Shown here piece by piece: positions 44,222 to 53,886 of a DNA stretch of 64,000 bases. Each line of letters opens with the position of its first letter. The first letter of the stretch is position 1. Origin of the DNA: Microvirga massiliensis. GTDB taxonomy: Bacteria > Pseudomonadota > Alphaproteobacteria > Rhizobiales > Beijerinckiaceae. The stretch covers positions 74,067 to 138,066 of the forward strand of contig NZ_LN811354.1 in NCBI RefSeq assembly GCF_001006805.1, given 5' to 3'. Both the position numbers and the translations under genes were made by a program. The notes below the pieces were generated by a model. That model saw only the letters and a program-made list of their open reading frames with translations. It ran no database searches and was not told the origin of the DNA.

Positions 44222-45139
44222 TCACGGCTTATCTCCTGCGCCGATAGCGGGCGTCAGGGAGGCGCTCTCGGGACTGCAGACTCGCTGCTCCCGGTAGAAC
44301 GTGTAGAGGCCGCTCATAACGATGAGGCCTATCCCAACCAGGGCTGCGGCATCGGGAATGTCTCCGAAGACCGTGATGCCGATCAGGAGGGAAAGCGGCA
44401 CCACCGTGTACCGGAAGGGAGAGACGACCGCGACGCTCCCGATCCGGAATGCCACGATGATCGAGAGATTGCCGAGCGTGACGAGGATAGCGGCCACGCC
44501 GAGGAGCATGATCTCTCCGAGAGCGAGTGGCTGCCAGGTTTCCTTGAAGGCCATGAGGAAGCCCAGGAGTGTCACCGAGCCCGCAGCGGAGAGAGTGACG
44601 ACGATCGTGGGCACATGGGCCGCGACCTGTCGGGTCAAGAGATCACGGAAGGCAATCAGAGTGGCGGTCAGAAGGGTCAAGGCCTCGGCAGGCTGGAACC
44701 CGGCTGGGCTCGGCTTGCAGATCAGGATCACGCCGGCGAACCCGACGATGACTGCGAGCCAGCGGCGAATGCCCACCCGCTCGAGACCGAGAATGACGGC
44801 GAGCAGCGTGATGACGATCGGGGTCGCCTGCAGGATGGCCGTGATGTTCGCGAGCGGGAGGTCATGGAGTGCCGTGATGAAGGTGACTGCGACCAGCGCC
44901 TCGAGCACCGCTCGCCCGGCGAGGACGGGCCTGGCGAGTTCGCGCAGGTGGACGATGTGCCCGCCCGCAATGACGAGCGTGAGCGCGATCGCGACACCGA
45001 ACACTCCGCGAACGGCCATGATCTCGCCTGGCGGGAGCGCCACCGTTGCAATCTTCAGAAGAGTGTCATTGAGCGTGAAGAAGGTCATCCCCGCCAGCAT
45101 CGCGAGGATGCCGCGGCGATTGGCTGAGGCGGTGATCAA
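44222..45139 (-). CDS. DMT-superfamily transporter (EamA family)
   Basis: Ten-segment drug/metabolite transporter, 305 aa, made of two EamA halves (about 12-135 and 150-285). LNDTLLKIATVALPPGEIMAVRG and AILQATPIVITLLAVI are typical first-half features. The start is TTG at 45139 with aggag seven bases upstream; no ATG lies before the first membrane segment. Upstream member of an operon with the MFS gene; divergent from the chemoreceptor gene. Confidence 0.85.
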   Translation of the reverse strand: MITASANRRGILAMLAGMTFFTLNDTLLKIATVALPPGEIMAVRGVFGVAIALTLVIAGGHIVHLRELARPVLAGRAVLEALVAVTFITALHDLPLANITAILQATPIVITLLAVILGLERVGIRRWLAVIVGFAGVILICKPSPAGFQPAEALTLLTATLIAFRDLLTRQVAAHVPTIVVTLSAAGSVTLLGFLMAFKETWQPLALGEIMLLGVAAILVTLGNLSIIVAFRIGSVAVVSPFRYTVVPLSLLIGITVFGDIPDAAALVGIGLIVMSGLYTFYREQRVCSPESASLTPAIGAGDKP

Positions 45140-45290
45140 CGAAGGCTCCTGATCGGCACCTCTGATAGGCCGGCCGGGGCCACTTCGTCGAGGTGGCGCG
45201 TGGCATGGCTCGCCTGCTCCGTGCGGATCGGCACCTTAGCGGTTCATTAACGATGATCGGCGAAAATGCCTTCCCGACCCGCATCTGTCC

Positions 45291-47045
45291 ATGGCTGCCG
45301 CAGTGATCTCCGTACTCCGCCGCAAGGTGCAGTCTCCCGAGCCGGCTCGCTCCGCTCCACCGTCGGAACCGCCTCCGCTGCCGGAACCCGTCCGCTCACT
45401 AGACGGCGAGATGATCGACAGCCTCGAAGCGGATGTCTCGCGCGCGATCCGTCAGGTGACAGAGGCCATTCGCACGGCCAGCCATGAGGTGAATGCCACC
45501 CGGGACGATCTCTCTGAGATCCACGGCAGCATGGTGGATCTTGTCGCTGCGGGAAGAAGGGCGGCCTCGCAGGCGCTCGGACTCGCAGCCTCGACGGAAG
45601 AGCTGGCAGCCGCGTCGGGGGAGATTACCGGGGCGATGAATCTTGCCGATGCGAGGATTGCCGAGGCGGTCAGAGTTGCGGAAGGCGCGAACGGGCTGAT
45701 CGCGGAACTCGCCCGTGCGACCGTCGAGATCGCCGGCATCGTCGACACGATTGCTGCCGTGGCCCGTCAGACCAACCTTCTGGCCCTGAATGCCACGATC
45801 GAGGCCGCGCGCGCCGGCTCGGCCGGCAAGGGGTTTGCTGTCGTGGCGAGCGAGGTGAAGACCCTTTCCGTGGAGACCGGGAGGGCGGCGAACGATATCC
45901 GGGAGCGGATCGCACATCTCCGGGAGCGTGCCGAGGCCTCGATCGGATCCGTCGAGACGGTGTTGTCGGTTATTCACGATGTCCGGCCGGTCTTCACCAA
46001 TGTCCGAACCGCAGTCGACGAGCAAAACGCATCCCTGTCCGAGCTGGCCGCCAGGGCGACGGAAGCATCCTCTTTCGTCGAGCATGTCAGCGAGCGCGCC
46101 CAGTCGGTCGATGAGATTGCCGAGCGAGCAGCCAGCCGAATCACGAGAGCGGACGAAGCGGCGGCGCTGGCCAGCGACCAGGCGCAGACCCTCTCACGAC
46201 GCTTCATCGCCGTGATCCGACAGAACGAGATCGGCGACCGCCGGCGCTATGACAGGTTTCCTGCGGAGATCGCCGTGCGCATCGTTTCGAATGCGGCGTC
46301 GGCCGCAGCCAGGACAATCGATATAGGCGCGGGCGGCCTGCTGCTCGAGGCTTCCGGCGGCCTCACGCCACAGGTCGGCACGATTCTCGAAGCCGATGTC
46401 GAGCGGATCGGCGGGGTCTCTCTGCGCGTCGTGGCAGCGAGCGGAATGGGAGTGCATTGTGCCTTCGGCCCCATGGAGTCCGACGTCCAGCGCCGTCTCG
46501 ACGACGTCATTGCCGAGATCGAGACTGGTTACCGGCCGCTGATTTCCGCTGCCAAGGAGACGGCACGGCAGATGGAACTTGCGCTCGAGCAGGCGGTCAC
46601 GAAGGGCAGGCTTGCTCGCGAAGCGCTTTTCGACGCGGATTACCGACCGATCCAGGGGACGGATCCCCAGCAATTCGAGACGCGCTCTCTGAAGGTGCTC
46701 GAAGATCTCCTTCCCGCCATCCAGGAGCCGCTGCTCGCGGCCGACCGACGGATGGTGTTCTGCGTCGCGATCGATCGGAACGGCTACATTCCGGTGCACA
46801 ACCGCGCCTATTCCCAACCGCAGCGGCCCGGTGACACCGTCTGGAACACCGCGAATTGCCGGAACCGGCGCATCTTCGACGATCGCGCCGGGATCACGGC
46901 GGCGCGCTCGACACGCCCCTTTCTCGTACAGAGCTATGCCCGTGAGATGGGTGGCGGGGTCACGGTGATGATGCGCGAGGTGGATGTGCCGATCCACCTC
47001 TTCGGCCGCCACTGGGGCGGCTTCCGGACGGCATACAAGCTCTGA
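45291..47045 (+). CDS. Soluble methyl-accepting chemotaxis protein with PilZ domain
   Basis: Cytoplasmic chemoreceptor of 584 aa with no membrane segment. After a proline-rich N-terminus, the MCP signalling domain runs about residues 40-310, with the conserved hairpin tip ARQTNLLALNATIEAARAG and GKGFAVVASEVKTL. A PilZ domain follows (about 313-405): RRRYDRF supplies the RxxxR arginines for c-di-GMP, and TIDIGAGGLLLE stands for the second motif DxSxxG, with Ser replaced by Gly. The last 170 residues form another domain (HNRAYSQPQRPGDTVWNT, then REVDVPIHLFGRHWGGFR), possibly sensory. Monocistronic, with a weak ribosome site. Confidence 0.88.
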   Translation: MAAAVISVLRRKVQSPEPARSAPPSEPPPLPEPVRSLDGEMIDSLEADVSRAIRQVTEAIRTASHEVNATRDDLSEIHGSMVDLVAAGRRAASQALGLAASTEELAAASGEITGAMNLADARIAEAVRVAEGANGLIAELARATVEIAGIVDTIAAVARQTNLLALNATIEAARAGSAGKGFAVVASEVKTLSVETGRAANDIRERIAHLRERAEASIGSVETVLSVIHDVRPVFTNVRTAVDEQNASLSELAARATEASSFVEHVSERAQSVDEIAERAASRITRADEAAALASDQAQTLSRRFIAVIRQNEIGDRRRYDRFPAEIAVRIVSNAASAAARTIDIGAGGLLLEASGGLTPQVGTILEADVERIGGVSLRVVAASGMGVHCAFGPMESDVQRRLDDVIAEIETGYRPLISAAKETARQMELALEQAVTKGRLAREALFDADYRPIQGTDPQQFETRSLKVLEDLLPAIQEPLLAADRRMVFCVAIDRNGYIPVHNRAYSQPQRPGDTVWNTANCRNRRIFDDRAGITAARSTRPFLVQSYAREMGGGVTVMMREVDVPIHLFGRHWGGFRTAYKL

Positions 47046-47056
47046 TCCCGGGTTCG

Positions 47057-48091
47057 TCAGCCGCCGGTAACGCTCATGTGACGGCCGACGGCCGGACGGT
47101 TCCGCCGCCGATCGATCACGAAGTCATGGCCCCGCGGCTTGCGGGCGATCGCGGCCTCGATGACCTCGTTGAGCCGGTCGTTCGCTTCGGACATGCGCAA
47201 CGGCGCCCGGAGATCGGCGGAATCCTCCTGGCCGAGGCACATGTAGAGCTGCCCGGTGCAGGTCACACGGACGCGGTTGCAGCTCTCGCAGAAATTGTGG
47301 GTCATCGGCGTGATGAACCCGAGCCTGCCGCCCGTTTCGCTGATCCGGACATAGCGGGCCGGGCCTCCCGTGCGATAATCGAGATCCGTGAGCGTGTAGC
47401 GTTCCTGCAGGCGCGCGCGCACCTGCGAGAGCGGCAGGAACTGGTCGACCCGTTGAGTTTCGATTTCGCCGAGAGGCATGACCTCGATCAGGGTGAGATC
47501 CATTCCGAGGCCGTGCGCCCATTCGATGAGCGTTTCGATCTCGTCCTCGTTCACGCCTTTGAGCGCGACGGTGTTGATCTTCACCTTCAGCCCGGCCTCG
47601 CGCGCCGCGTCGATGCCGGCCAGGACCTTTCCGAAATCACCCCAGCGCGTGATCGTCCGGAATTTGTCCGCATCGAGCGTGTCGAGCGACACGTTGATCC
47701 TCCGGATGCCGTATCCCGCCAGTTGCTCCGCGTAGCGGGTGAGCATCGAGCCGTTGGTCGTGACCGTCAGCTCATCCAGCGCGCCGTTTGCAAGATGCCG
47801 CGAGAGGCTCCCGAACAGGGTCATGATGTCACGGCGGACGAGAGGCTCGCCACCGGTGATGCGGAGCTTCTTCACGCCACGATCGACGAACGCGGAGCAG
47901 AGCCTGTCGAGTTCTTCCAGCGTCAGAAGATCCCGCTTCGGCAGAAACGTCATGTCTTCGGACATGCAATAAACGCAGCGGAAATCGCAGCGGTCCGTCA
48001 CCGAGACGCGCAGATACTCGATCCGGCGCCCGAACGGGTCCATGAGCGGCTCGGGGGTGGATGTCAGGATGGCGCTTGGGTCTTCGAGCAT
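47057..48091 (-). CDS. moaA: GTP 3',8-cyclase MoaA
   Basis: Radical SAM enzyme that starts molybdenum-cofactor synthesis by converting GTP to 3',8-cyclo-7,8-dihydro-GTP. The 344-aa protein has the N-terminal 4Fe-4S motif [24 protein letters not shown], and the C-terminal cluster [21 protein letters not shown]. It ends in the required Gly-Gly (VTGG). Supplies cofactor needed by the XdhAB encoded at the left of the window. ATG 48091 is used; 48043 is an inner alternative. Convergent with the chemoreceptor gene, 11 bases apart. Confidence 0.95.
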   Translation of the reverse strand: MLEDPSAILTSTPEPLMDPFGRRIEYLRVSVTDRCDFRCVYCMSEDMTFLPKRDLLTLEELDRLCSAFVDRGVKKLRITGGEPLVRRDIMTLFGSLSRHLANGALDELTVTTNGSMLTRYAEQLAGYGIRRINVSLDTLDADKFRTITRWGDFGKVLAGIDAAREAGLKVKINTVALKGVNEDEIETLIEWAHGLGMDLTLIEVMPLGEIETQRVDQFLPLSQVRARLQERYTLTDLDYRTGGPARYVRISETGGRLGFITPMTHNFCESCNRVRVTCTGQLYMCLGQEDSADLRAPLRMSEANDRLNEVIEAAIARKPRGHDFVIDRRRNRPAVGRHMSVTGG

Positions 48092-48180
48092 TCCAATTGT
48101 ATTCGTTGTCGGGCTGCACCAGGGTCGCCCTACCTTAGATGGTGGGCCGGTCCCGTCAAATCATGGCCGGAGGAGGCATA

Positions 48181-48555
48181 ATGAACCCGAAACGCTGGCC
48201 AACGGAGCTTCGGCTCGCGAAGGATCGCCGGCTCCTGACGATCACCTTTGACGATGGCGCGCGATTCGATCTGCCGGCCGAGTACCTCCGGGTGACGAGC
48301 CCGTCCGCCGAGGTCCAGGGACATAGCCCTTCGGAGCGCAAGACGGTGCCGGGCAAGAAAAACGTCGAGATCCTCGCTGTCGAGCCCGTCGGCAACTATG
48401 CCGTCAAACTCCGCTTCGACGATCTTCACGATACCGGGATCTACGGATGGGATTATCTCTACGAGCTGGGTCGTGACCAAGCCGAAAGATGGCAGAATTA
48501 TCTCGCGGACCTCGACGCCAAGGGGCTATCGCGGGATCCGACGCGACGCAACTGA
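48181..48555 (+). CDS. DUF971 (GBBH-like N-terminal) domain protein
   Basis: Small protein of 124 aa with the gamma-butyrobetaine-hydroxylase-like N-terminal domain: WPTELRLAKDRRLLTITFDDG, LPAEYLRVTSPSAEVQGH and the end motif FDDLHDTGIYGWDYLYELG. Stand-alone proteins of this family occur beside FeS/Mo-cofactor genes; the domain is thought to bind a metal or aid FeS assembly. Strong Shine-Dalgarno (ggaggaggc) before ATG 48181. Divergent from moaA with 89 bases between. Confidence 0.88.
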   Translation: MNPKRWPTELRLAKDRRLLTITFDDGARFDLPAEYLRVTSPSAEVQGHSPSERKTVPGKKNVEILAVEPVGNYAVKLRFDDLHDTGIYGWDYLYELGRDQAERWQNYLADLDAKGLSRDPTRRN

Positions 48556-48640
48556 CCCGGATTCTCCAGGTGTGGAGGCACTCTGGGCTTTTCCGTCACC
48601 GCGCGTGAGGGAGAAGCGATCCAGGTGTCGTGTGGCCCTA

Positions 48641-48745
48641 AGTCTGGATCTCTTCACTTCGTTTACAATGACGGAAGCGGGTCCAGCGCTCCTCCCTTTC
48701 TCATGCCCTACACGCCATCGCGAGCACAGCGAAGCGAGCCAGGCC
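48641..48745. repeat. REP-like dispersed repeat units
   Basis: The unit 48641-48673 (tctggatctcttcacttcgt, then ttacaatgacgg) and a reverse-oriented unit at about 48716-48745 (catcgcgagcacagcgaagc) belong to the same repeat class as 22160-22345. They fill much of the gap between two convergent genes. More degenerate than the first pair. Confidence 0.6.
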
Positions 48746-48813
48746 ACCGTCTAAGACTGGATCGCCTCGCCTGCGGCTCAGGAGGGCGAGAGGGCTGTTG
48801 AAGAACCGGCTCG

Positions 48814-49404
48814 TCAGTTGAGCACGACCACGCGCGTGCCGACCTTCACCCGATTATAAAGATCAATCACATCCTCGTTCGTCATGCGGATGCATCCGGA
48901 GGACACGGCCTGCCCGATCGTCTCCGGCTCGTTCGAGCCATGGATGCGATACAGGCTCCCGCCAAGATAGAGTGCCCGTGCCCCAAGAGGATTGTCCGGG
49001 CCGCCCTCCATGTAGCGGGGAAGGTCGGGGCGTCGACGGAGCATCTGTGCGGGCGGACGCCAGTCGGGCCATTCACGCTTCATGGTGACCCTCCTGGTAC
49101 CGGCCCACTCGAAACCGGGTCGCCCGACCCCGATCCCGTAGCGGATCGCCTCTCCGTTCCCGAGCACATAATAGAGTCGACGCTCGTCCGTGGAGATGAC
49201 GATCGTTCCCGGCGCATAGCGGTCACTGAATGGCACCACGGCCCGCGGAACAGGAGAGGCCTGAGCCCTGTAGGCCTGATCGTCGCCGGAGCCGTAGAGC
49301 GGTTGCCGGGTCAGCGGATCGATCTCGAAGAACGCCGCCGCTGGCGTAGCTGCCATAGCAAGGGCGAAAACAAGGCCGCAGAATGCGCCGCGTGTTGGTG
49401 TCAT
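48814..49404 (-). CDS. L,D-transpeptidase (YkuD domain)
   Basis: Periplasmic cross-linking enzyme, 196 aa, that forms 3-3 peptidoglycan links or attaches proteins to the wall. A signal peptide (LVFALAMAATPAAAF) precedes the YkuD domain. The catalytic region is YRIHGSNEPETIGQAVSSGCIRM, with the active-site His in HGS and Cys in SSGCIRM. ERRLYYVLGNGEAIRYGIGVG is the domain's first strand pair. ATG 49404 is used because the signal peptide starts there; the frame from 49449 adds 15 unlikely residues. Confidence 0.92.
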   Translation of the reverse strand: MTPTRGAFCGLVFALAMAATPAAAFFEIDPLTRQPLYGSGDDQAYRAQASPVPRAVVPFSDRYAPGTIVISTDERRLYYVLGNGEAIRYGIGVGRPGFEWAGTRRVTMKREWPDWRPPAQMLRRRPDLPRYMEGGPDNPLGARALYLGGSLYRIHGSNEPETIGQAVSSGCIRMTNEDVIDLYNRVKVGTRVVVLN

Positions 49405-49618
49405 GTCTGCCTCTGATGTCCCAGCGATATTTCTTTGGCTAGAACGCAATGGTCACGCTCCGGATCCATCGTCGCTTGAGCTTGCTGCCCACTTTAATGG
49501 CCAAGCTGCCACATTTCGGTTACCGGCTGCCGTGCTCGACCGCACACAGCGGAGCGACGCTGGGACGACTTCGGCGCTTGACGGCACCGGCTAAGGCCCT
49601 CTAGAGAATTCGCCTTCA

Positions 49619-49693
49619 GGGCGCGTAGCTCAGCGGGAGAGCATTCGCTTCACACGCGAAGGGTCACAGGTTCAATCCCTGTCGCGCCCACCA
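49619..49693 (+). tRNA. tRNA-Val(CAC)
   Basis: Cloverleaf fits well: acceptor GGGCGCG pairs with CGCGCCC, D-arm GCTC/GAGC, anticodon stem TTCGC/GCGAA with loop TTCACAC (anticodon CAC), T-arm ACAGG-TTCAATC-CCTGT, discriminator A and an encoded CCA (49691-49693). Anticodon CAC reads GUG valine codons. No integrase or attachment duplication is seen at its 3' end. Confidence 0.95.
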
Positions 49694-49741
49694 TCCGTTT
49701 CACGCAATCGTGAAGCCAAGCCTGTCGATGCGGAGGACGCT

Positions 49742-50218
49742 TTGAGGGCTGTCGTTTTCGCTGCCTTGCTCATGGTCGGGCTCGGCTGGCTCGTTCCCGT
49801 TCAGGCCTCGGATCCCACGATCGTCGTGCGCGACGGCTGGTCCCGTGCCACGCCCGGTGGCGCGAAGGTCGGCGCCGGGTACCTCGTAATCGAGAATCAT
49901 GGCGATGCGCAGGATCGGCTTCTCGCCGTCGAGATGGCTGTTGCCGGACGTGTCGAGATTCACGAGACGACGGAAAGCGGCGGGGTGACGCGGATGCGCC
50001 AGGTCCAGAACGTGCCGATCTCGCCCCACGGGAAGGTCGAACTGCGCCCAGGCGGACTCCACCTGATGCTGATGGACCTCCGGAACCCGCTGCGCGAAGG
50101 GGATCGCCTGGATGGCGTGCTCGTGTTCGAGCGCGCCGGAAGGATCCCTGTCCAGTTGCAGGTCGAGAAGATCGGAGCACCTGCCAGCAGCGGCCACGAG
50201 AGCCACTCCTCCCACTGA
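49742..50218 (+). CDS. PCu(A)C-family copper chaperone
   Basis: Periplasmic Cu(I) chaperone, 158 aa, that delivers copper to the CuA centre of cytochrome oxidase. Signal peptide (VFAALLMVGLGWLVPVQAS), then the copper site VEIHETTESGGVTRMRQV and GGLHLMLMDL, giving the His-x10-Met ... His-x-Met ligand set. A histidine-containing tail (SGHESHSSH) may bind extra copper. Start is TTG 49742 with ggagga upstream. Alone downstream of the tRNA; no Sco or cytochrome genes near. Confidence 0.88.
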   Translation: MRAVVFAALLMVGLGWLVPVQASDPTIVVRDGWSRATPGGAKVGAGYLVIENHGDAQDRLLAVEMAVAGRVEIHETTESGGVTRMRQVQNVPISPHGKVELRPGGLHLMLMDLRNPLREGDRLDGVLVFERAGRIPVQLQVEKIGAPASSGHESHSSH

Positions 50219-50253
50219 TCGCCTCTGCGGCGAGGAGGCGCCGCAGTTTCAGG

Positions 50254-50958
50254 TCAGGCGTTCGCCACGGCGGGCATGGGCGTCGGGATGATCGCCTCGA
50301 CGGCATCGAACAGCCGATCATAGTGGTCGATCAGGACGTCGGGCTCGAGCTCCTGAACGGGGCGGTCCGTGTATCCGAAAGTAACGGCGATGACGGGGAT
50401 GCGGGCGGCCTTGGCGGTCGTGATATCCGTGATCGAGTCGCCGACCATTACGGCGCGAGAGGGATCGCCGCCGGCTTGCTCAATGGTGAGCAGCAGATGC
50501 CGCGGATCCGGCTTTGCATACGGAAAGCTGTCGCGTCCGCAGATCGCGCGAAACCGTGATGCGATTCCGAGGCCCTCGAGCAGTTCGATCGAGTGATGCT
50601 CGTATTTATTGGTGCAGACAGCCAAAGCGAAGCCGGCGTCTTCGAGGCGATCGAGGGCCGCCACGACCCCGGGAAACAGGCGCGTGTCGACGCAGAGGTT
50701 CCGGCCGTAATGGTCGAGGAACAGCCGATGCAGTTCGTCCAGCTGGTCCGAGGAGACGCTCCGCCCCGCGACCGCCAATCCCCGCTCGATGAGTGCGCGG
50801 GCCCCGGCTCCCACGAGGGTACGGCCCTCCTCGAGAGACAGGGCCGGCAGACCCTCGGATTGGAGGACGACATTGAGCGTCGCGATCAGATCATAGATCG
50901 TGTCGGCCAGAGTGCCGTCGAGGTCGAAGACCGCGATGGGGGAGCGATGGTCGGACAT
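50254..50958 (-). CDS. gph: Phosphoglycolate phosphatase (HAD family)
   Basis: HAD hydrolase of 234 aa predicted to dephosphorylate 2-phosphoglycolate. Motif I is VFDLDGTLADT with the nucleophile Asp, motif II AVCTNK, motif III lysine in YAKPDPRHLL, motif IV VGDSITDI. The alpha-helical cap (about 20-95) fits the Gph subgroup. In many Rhizobiales gph sits next to rpiA and gor, as here within a few kilobases. Convergent with the copper chaperone gene. Confidence 0.88.
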   Translation of the reverse strand: MSDHRSPIAVFDLDGTLADTIYDLIATLNVVLQSEGLPALSLEEGRTLVGAGARALIERGLAVAGRSVSSDQLDELHRLFLDHYGRNLCVDTRLFPGVVAALDRLEDAGFALAVCTNKYEHHSIELLEGLGIASRFRAICGRDSFPYAKPDPRHLLLTIEQAGGDPSRAVMVGDSITDITTAKAARIPVIAVTFGYTDRPVQELEPDVLIDHYDRLFDAVEAIIPTPMPAVANA

Positions 50959-51156
50959 CCAGCTTGGCTAGCCGCAACGGATGGGTCGATCAAGCCATCG
51001 TGAACCGATCCTCCGGATCTGTTGCGGAGATGCCGCACGGTCGGCGAGGCACCGTCCGAAGGGGCATCCAGGATATCGGATAGCCGGGAGCGGCCGAGTG
51101 AGTCCGGCCTCCCGAGTGGTAACCTGCCCGCCTGATTCGTGATCAAGGACCTCCCG

Positions 51157-51612
51157 ATGTATGTGACGTTCCTCCGGCCGCGCTTGATCCGCTGGAGCGC
51201 CGCCGCGGCAGCTCTTGCCGTGGTCGGCCCGGCAGCCGCCGCGTCGTTCGACTTCGTGCCCGCACCCCAGACCGACTTGAACCGGATTTACCGGATCGAT
51301 CGCGTGACCGGCGAAGTGACCTCCTGTCAGTATGGTCTCCAGGAGGGAACGGTCGGAGGGACCTTGTGTTACGGAGCCGGCGAGGGGGCCGGAGCGCAGA
51401 CTCCGGGAGAATACGGCCTCGTCGCATCGCGCCACGAGCGTGAAGGGGGTGTATTCCGGGTCAACTATCGAACGGGCGAGATGAGCGTCTGCTACGTCTT
51501 CGAGGAGCGCGTCGTCTGCACGCCTCAGACGAATCCCCCGACGCCGCCCCCCATACCAGCCGAAGCCGGACAGATGCCCGGGCGGTCCGGCCCGGCACCG
51601 CAGCGGCCCTGA
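51157..51612 (+). CDS. Exported protein of unknown function
   Basis: Secreted protein, 151 aa, not recognised. Signal peptide near residues 10-30 (AAAAALAVVGPAAAASF). The mature part has a repeated pattern with paired lines ending in Cys: YRIDRVTGEVTSCQYG and FRVNYRTGEMSVCYVFEERVVC, suggesting a small beta-propeller- or SH3-like repeat, and a proline-rich tail (NPPTPPPIPAEAG). ATG 51157 follows aagga at seven bases; a GTG at 51139 is possible. Divergent from gph. Confidence 0.7.
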   Translation: MYVTFLRPRLIRWSAAAAALAVVGPAAAASFDFVPAPQTDLNRIYRIDRVTGEVTSCQYGLQEGTVGGTLCYGAGEGAGAQTPGEYGLVASRHEREGGVFRVNYRTGEMSVCYVFEERVVCTPQTNPPTPPPIPAEAGQMPGRSGPAPQRP

Positions 51613-51718
51613 TTCCCGAGAGCGGCGCCTTCGGCGTTCGGCCAGTGCGGTCCGGTTCTTCTCCCGGTCCGGCCTGCATGCTAGACGCGGGTCGATCGCT
51701 GCAGCTGGAGGGTCTGCC

Positions 51719-53167
51719 ATGAAATTGAACGACGCATCTCTTCTGAAGGATCGTTGCTTTGTCGGCGGCGCCTGGATTGGCGAGCCGAGGGAAGAGGTCG
51801 ACAATCCTGCGACTGGAGAGGTCGTTGGCCGGGTCCCGCATTTTGGCGAGGCCGAGGCCGTTCGTGCCGTCGAGACCGCCGAAGAAGCGTTCAAGTCCTG
51901 GTCGCGCAGGCTCGCCAAGGAACGGTCGCAGATCCTGCGGCGCTGGTTCGACCTGATCCTCGCCAACAAGGAAGATCTCGCCCTCCTGATGACGAGCGAG
52001 CAGGGGAAGCCCCTGGCGGAGGCCCGGGGCGAGGTCGATTATGCCGCATCCTTCGTGGAGTTCTATGCCGAGGAGGCCAAGCGCGTTTACGGCGAGACCA
52101 TCCCGAGTCACCGGCCCGACTCGCGCATCGTCGTAATCAAGCAGCCGATCGGCGTCATTGCGGCGATCACACCGTGGAATTTCCCCGCGGCCATGATCAC
52201 GCGCAAGGTCGCGCCGGCGCTCGCCGCCGGATGCACGGCCGTGATCAAGCCGGCTCCGGAAACCCCGCTCACGGCGCTTGCCCTCGCGGCACTCGCCGAG
52301 CGCGCCGGGATCCCGCCCGGAGTTCTGAACATCATCACGGGTGATGCTCCTGCCATCGGCGGTGTCCTCACATCGCACCCGGCCGTGCGCTTCGTCGGCT
52401 TCACGGGCTCGACGGAGGTCGGCAAGCTTCTCATGCGGCAGGCCGCTTCGACGGTGAAGAAAGTCGCACTCGAGCTCGGCGGCAACGCACCCTTCATCGT
52501 GTTCGACGACGCCGATATCGAGGCCGCTGCGGAGGGGGCCATCGTCTCGAAGTTCCGCAACATGGGGCAGACCTGCGTCTGTGCGAACCGGATCTACGCA
52601 CAGGCCGGGATCTACGACGAGTTCGTGGCGGCCCTTGCCAAGAAGGTCATGGACCTGAAGGTCGGCAATGGCCTCGAAGTGGGCGTGACCCAAGGCCCGC
52701 TCATCACCATGGATGCGATCGACAAGGTCGAGCGCCACATCGCCGACGCCGTCGGGCAGGGCGCGAAGGTCGTCGTCGGCGGCAAGCGCCATGAGTTGGG
52801 ACGCAGCTTTTTCGAGCCGACGGTGCTCTCCAATGTGTCGACCCGCATGCTCGTCACGCGCGAGGAAACCTTCGGCCCCGTTGCGCCGGTCTATCGTTTC
52901 GAGGACGAGGAAGATGTGATCGCCCAGGCGAATGCCACCGAATACGGGCTCGCAGCCTATTTCTATGCGCGCGATCTCGGGCGCGTGTTCCGGGTCGCAG
53001 AGGCGCTCGATTACGGCATGGTCGGCGTCAACACGGGGCTTCTCGCAACGGAAGTCGCACCGTTCGGTGGCGTGAAGGAATCCGGGATCGGGCGCGAGGG
53101 ATCGCGCCACGGCATGGAGGAATTCGTCGAGATGAAATACATGCTTCTCGGTGGGCTCGACCGGTGA
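51719..53167 (+). CDS. gabD: Succinate-semialdehyde dehydrogenase
   Basis: Aldehyde dehydrogenase of 482 aa, GabD type, oxidising succinate semialdehyde to succinate in GABA breakdown. The catalytic Cys is in [12 protein letters not shown], whose second nearby Cys (CVC) is a hallmark of GabD redox regulation; the base Glu is in [29 protein letters not shown] and [11 protein letters not shown] are cofactor loops. Ends with the gene family's [16 protein letters not shown]. The stop overlaps rpiA's start (GTGA), an unusual pairing that suggests co-expression. Confidence 0.92.
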   Translation: MKLNDASLLKDRCFVGGAWIGEPREEVDNPATGEVVGRVPHFGEAEAVRAVETAEEAFKSWSRRLAKERSQILRRWFDLILANKEDLALLMTSEQGKPLAEARGEVDYAASFVEFYAEEAKRVYGETIPSHRPDSRIVVIKQPIGVIAAITPWNFPAAMITRKVAPALAAGCTAVIKPAPETPLTALALAALAERAGIPPGVLNIITGDAPAIGGVLTSHPAVRFVGFTGSTEVGKLLMRQAASTVKKVALELGGNAPFIVFDDADIEAAAEGAIVSKFRNMGQTCVCANRIYAQAGIYDEFVAALAKKVMDLKVGNGLEVGVTQGPLITMDAIDKVERHIADAVGQGAKVVVGGKRHELGRSFFEPTVLSNVSTRMLVTREETFGPVAPVYRFEDEEDVIAQANATEYGLAAYFYARDLGRVFRVAEALDYGMVGVNTGLLATEVAPFGGVKESGIGREGSRHGMEEFVEMKYMLLGGLDR

Positions 53168-53859
53168 GCGATACTCTGAAGCGCAGAGCGGCGGAGCGCG
53201 CCGTCGCTCTCGTCGGAGAAGGGTTTCGCGTAGGCCTCGGCACCGGCTCGACGGCGCGCCATTTCGTTTCACTGCTCGGCGAACGCGTGCGAGGCGGCCT
53301 CGGCATCATCGCCGTTCCGACTTCGGAGACGATCCATGCCCAGGCCACCGAGGAAGGCATTCCGCTCACGACACTCGACGAGACACCAGAACTCGACCTC
53401 ACGGTCGATGGTGCTGACGAGCTCGATGGCGACTTGCGCCTCATCAAAGGCGGCGGTGGTGCTCTCCTGAGGGAGAAGATCGTGGCGGCGGCGAGCAAGC
53501 GCATGATCGTCATCGCCGACGAGTCGAAGCGCGTCGATGTCCTCGGCCGGTTTCCGCTGCCGATTGAGGTGGTCCCGTTCGGGCTTGCGGCGACGCGCCG
53601 CTCGGTCGAGAACTGCCTGCGGCGCATGAATCTGCCCGATGAGACGAGCCTCAGGATGGCCGCCAACGGAGAGCCGTTCCTCACCGATGGTGGGCATTAC
53701 ATTCTCGATGCGAAGCTCTTGCGCATCGACCGGCCGGAGGAGCTTGCCGCTTCCTTGCAGGCGATCCCCGGCGTGGTCGAGCACGGTCTGTTCATCAGCC
53801 TTGCGACCGGCGCGATCGTCGCAACCGCGAGCGGCGTCGACGAGATCGGCCGCGTCTGA
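53164..53859 (+). CDS. rpiA: Ribose-5-phosphate isomerase A
   Basis: Interconverts ribose 5-phosphate and ribulose 5-phosphate in the pentose phosphate pathway. The 231-aa protein has [11 protein letters not shown] (phosphate site), [26 protein letters not shown] with the catalytic Asp, Glu and Lys region, and [17 protein letters not shown]. Start is GTG 53164 overlapping the gabD stop. Upstream of DUF2059 and gor, the usual Rhizobiales order. Confidence 0.95.
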   Translation: MSDTLKRRAAERAVALVGEGFRVGLGTGSTARHFVSLLGERVRGGLGIIAVPTSETIHAQATEEGIPLTTLDETPELDLTVDGADELDGDLRLIKGGGGALLREKIVAAASKRMIVIADESKRVDVLGRFPLPIEVVPFGLAATRRSVENCLRRMNLPDETSLRMAANGEPFLTDGGHYILDAKLLRIDRPEELAASLQAIPGVVEHGLFISLATGAIVATASGVDEIGRV

Positions 53860-53886
53860 CCGAATTCAATCCTGATCTGGAGTTAC

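Noticed and set aside
47078-48181. Plus-strand frame of 367 codons
   Set aside because: Antisense to moaA, whose FeS and Gly-Gly motifs are intact.
49619-49760. tRNA-Val as an integration site
   Set aside because: No integrase gene, no direct repeat of the tRNA 3' end and only ordinary chromosomal genes downstream.
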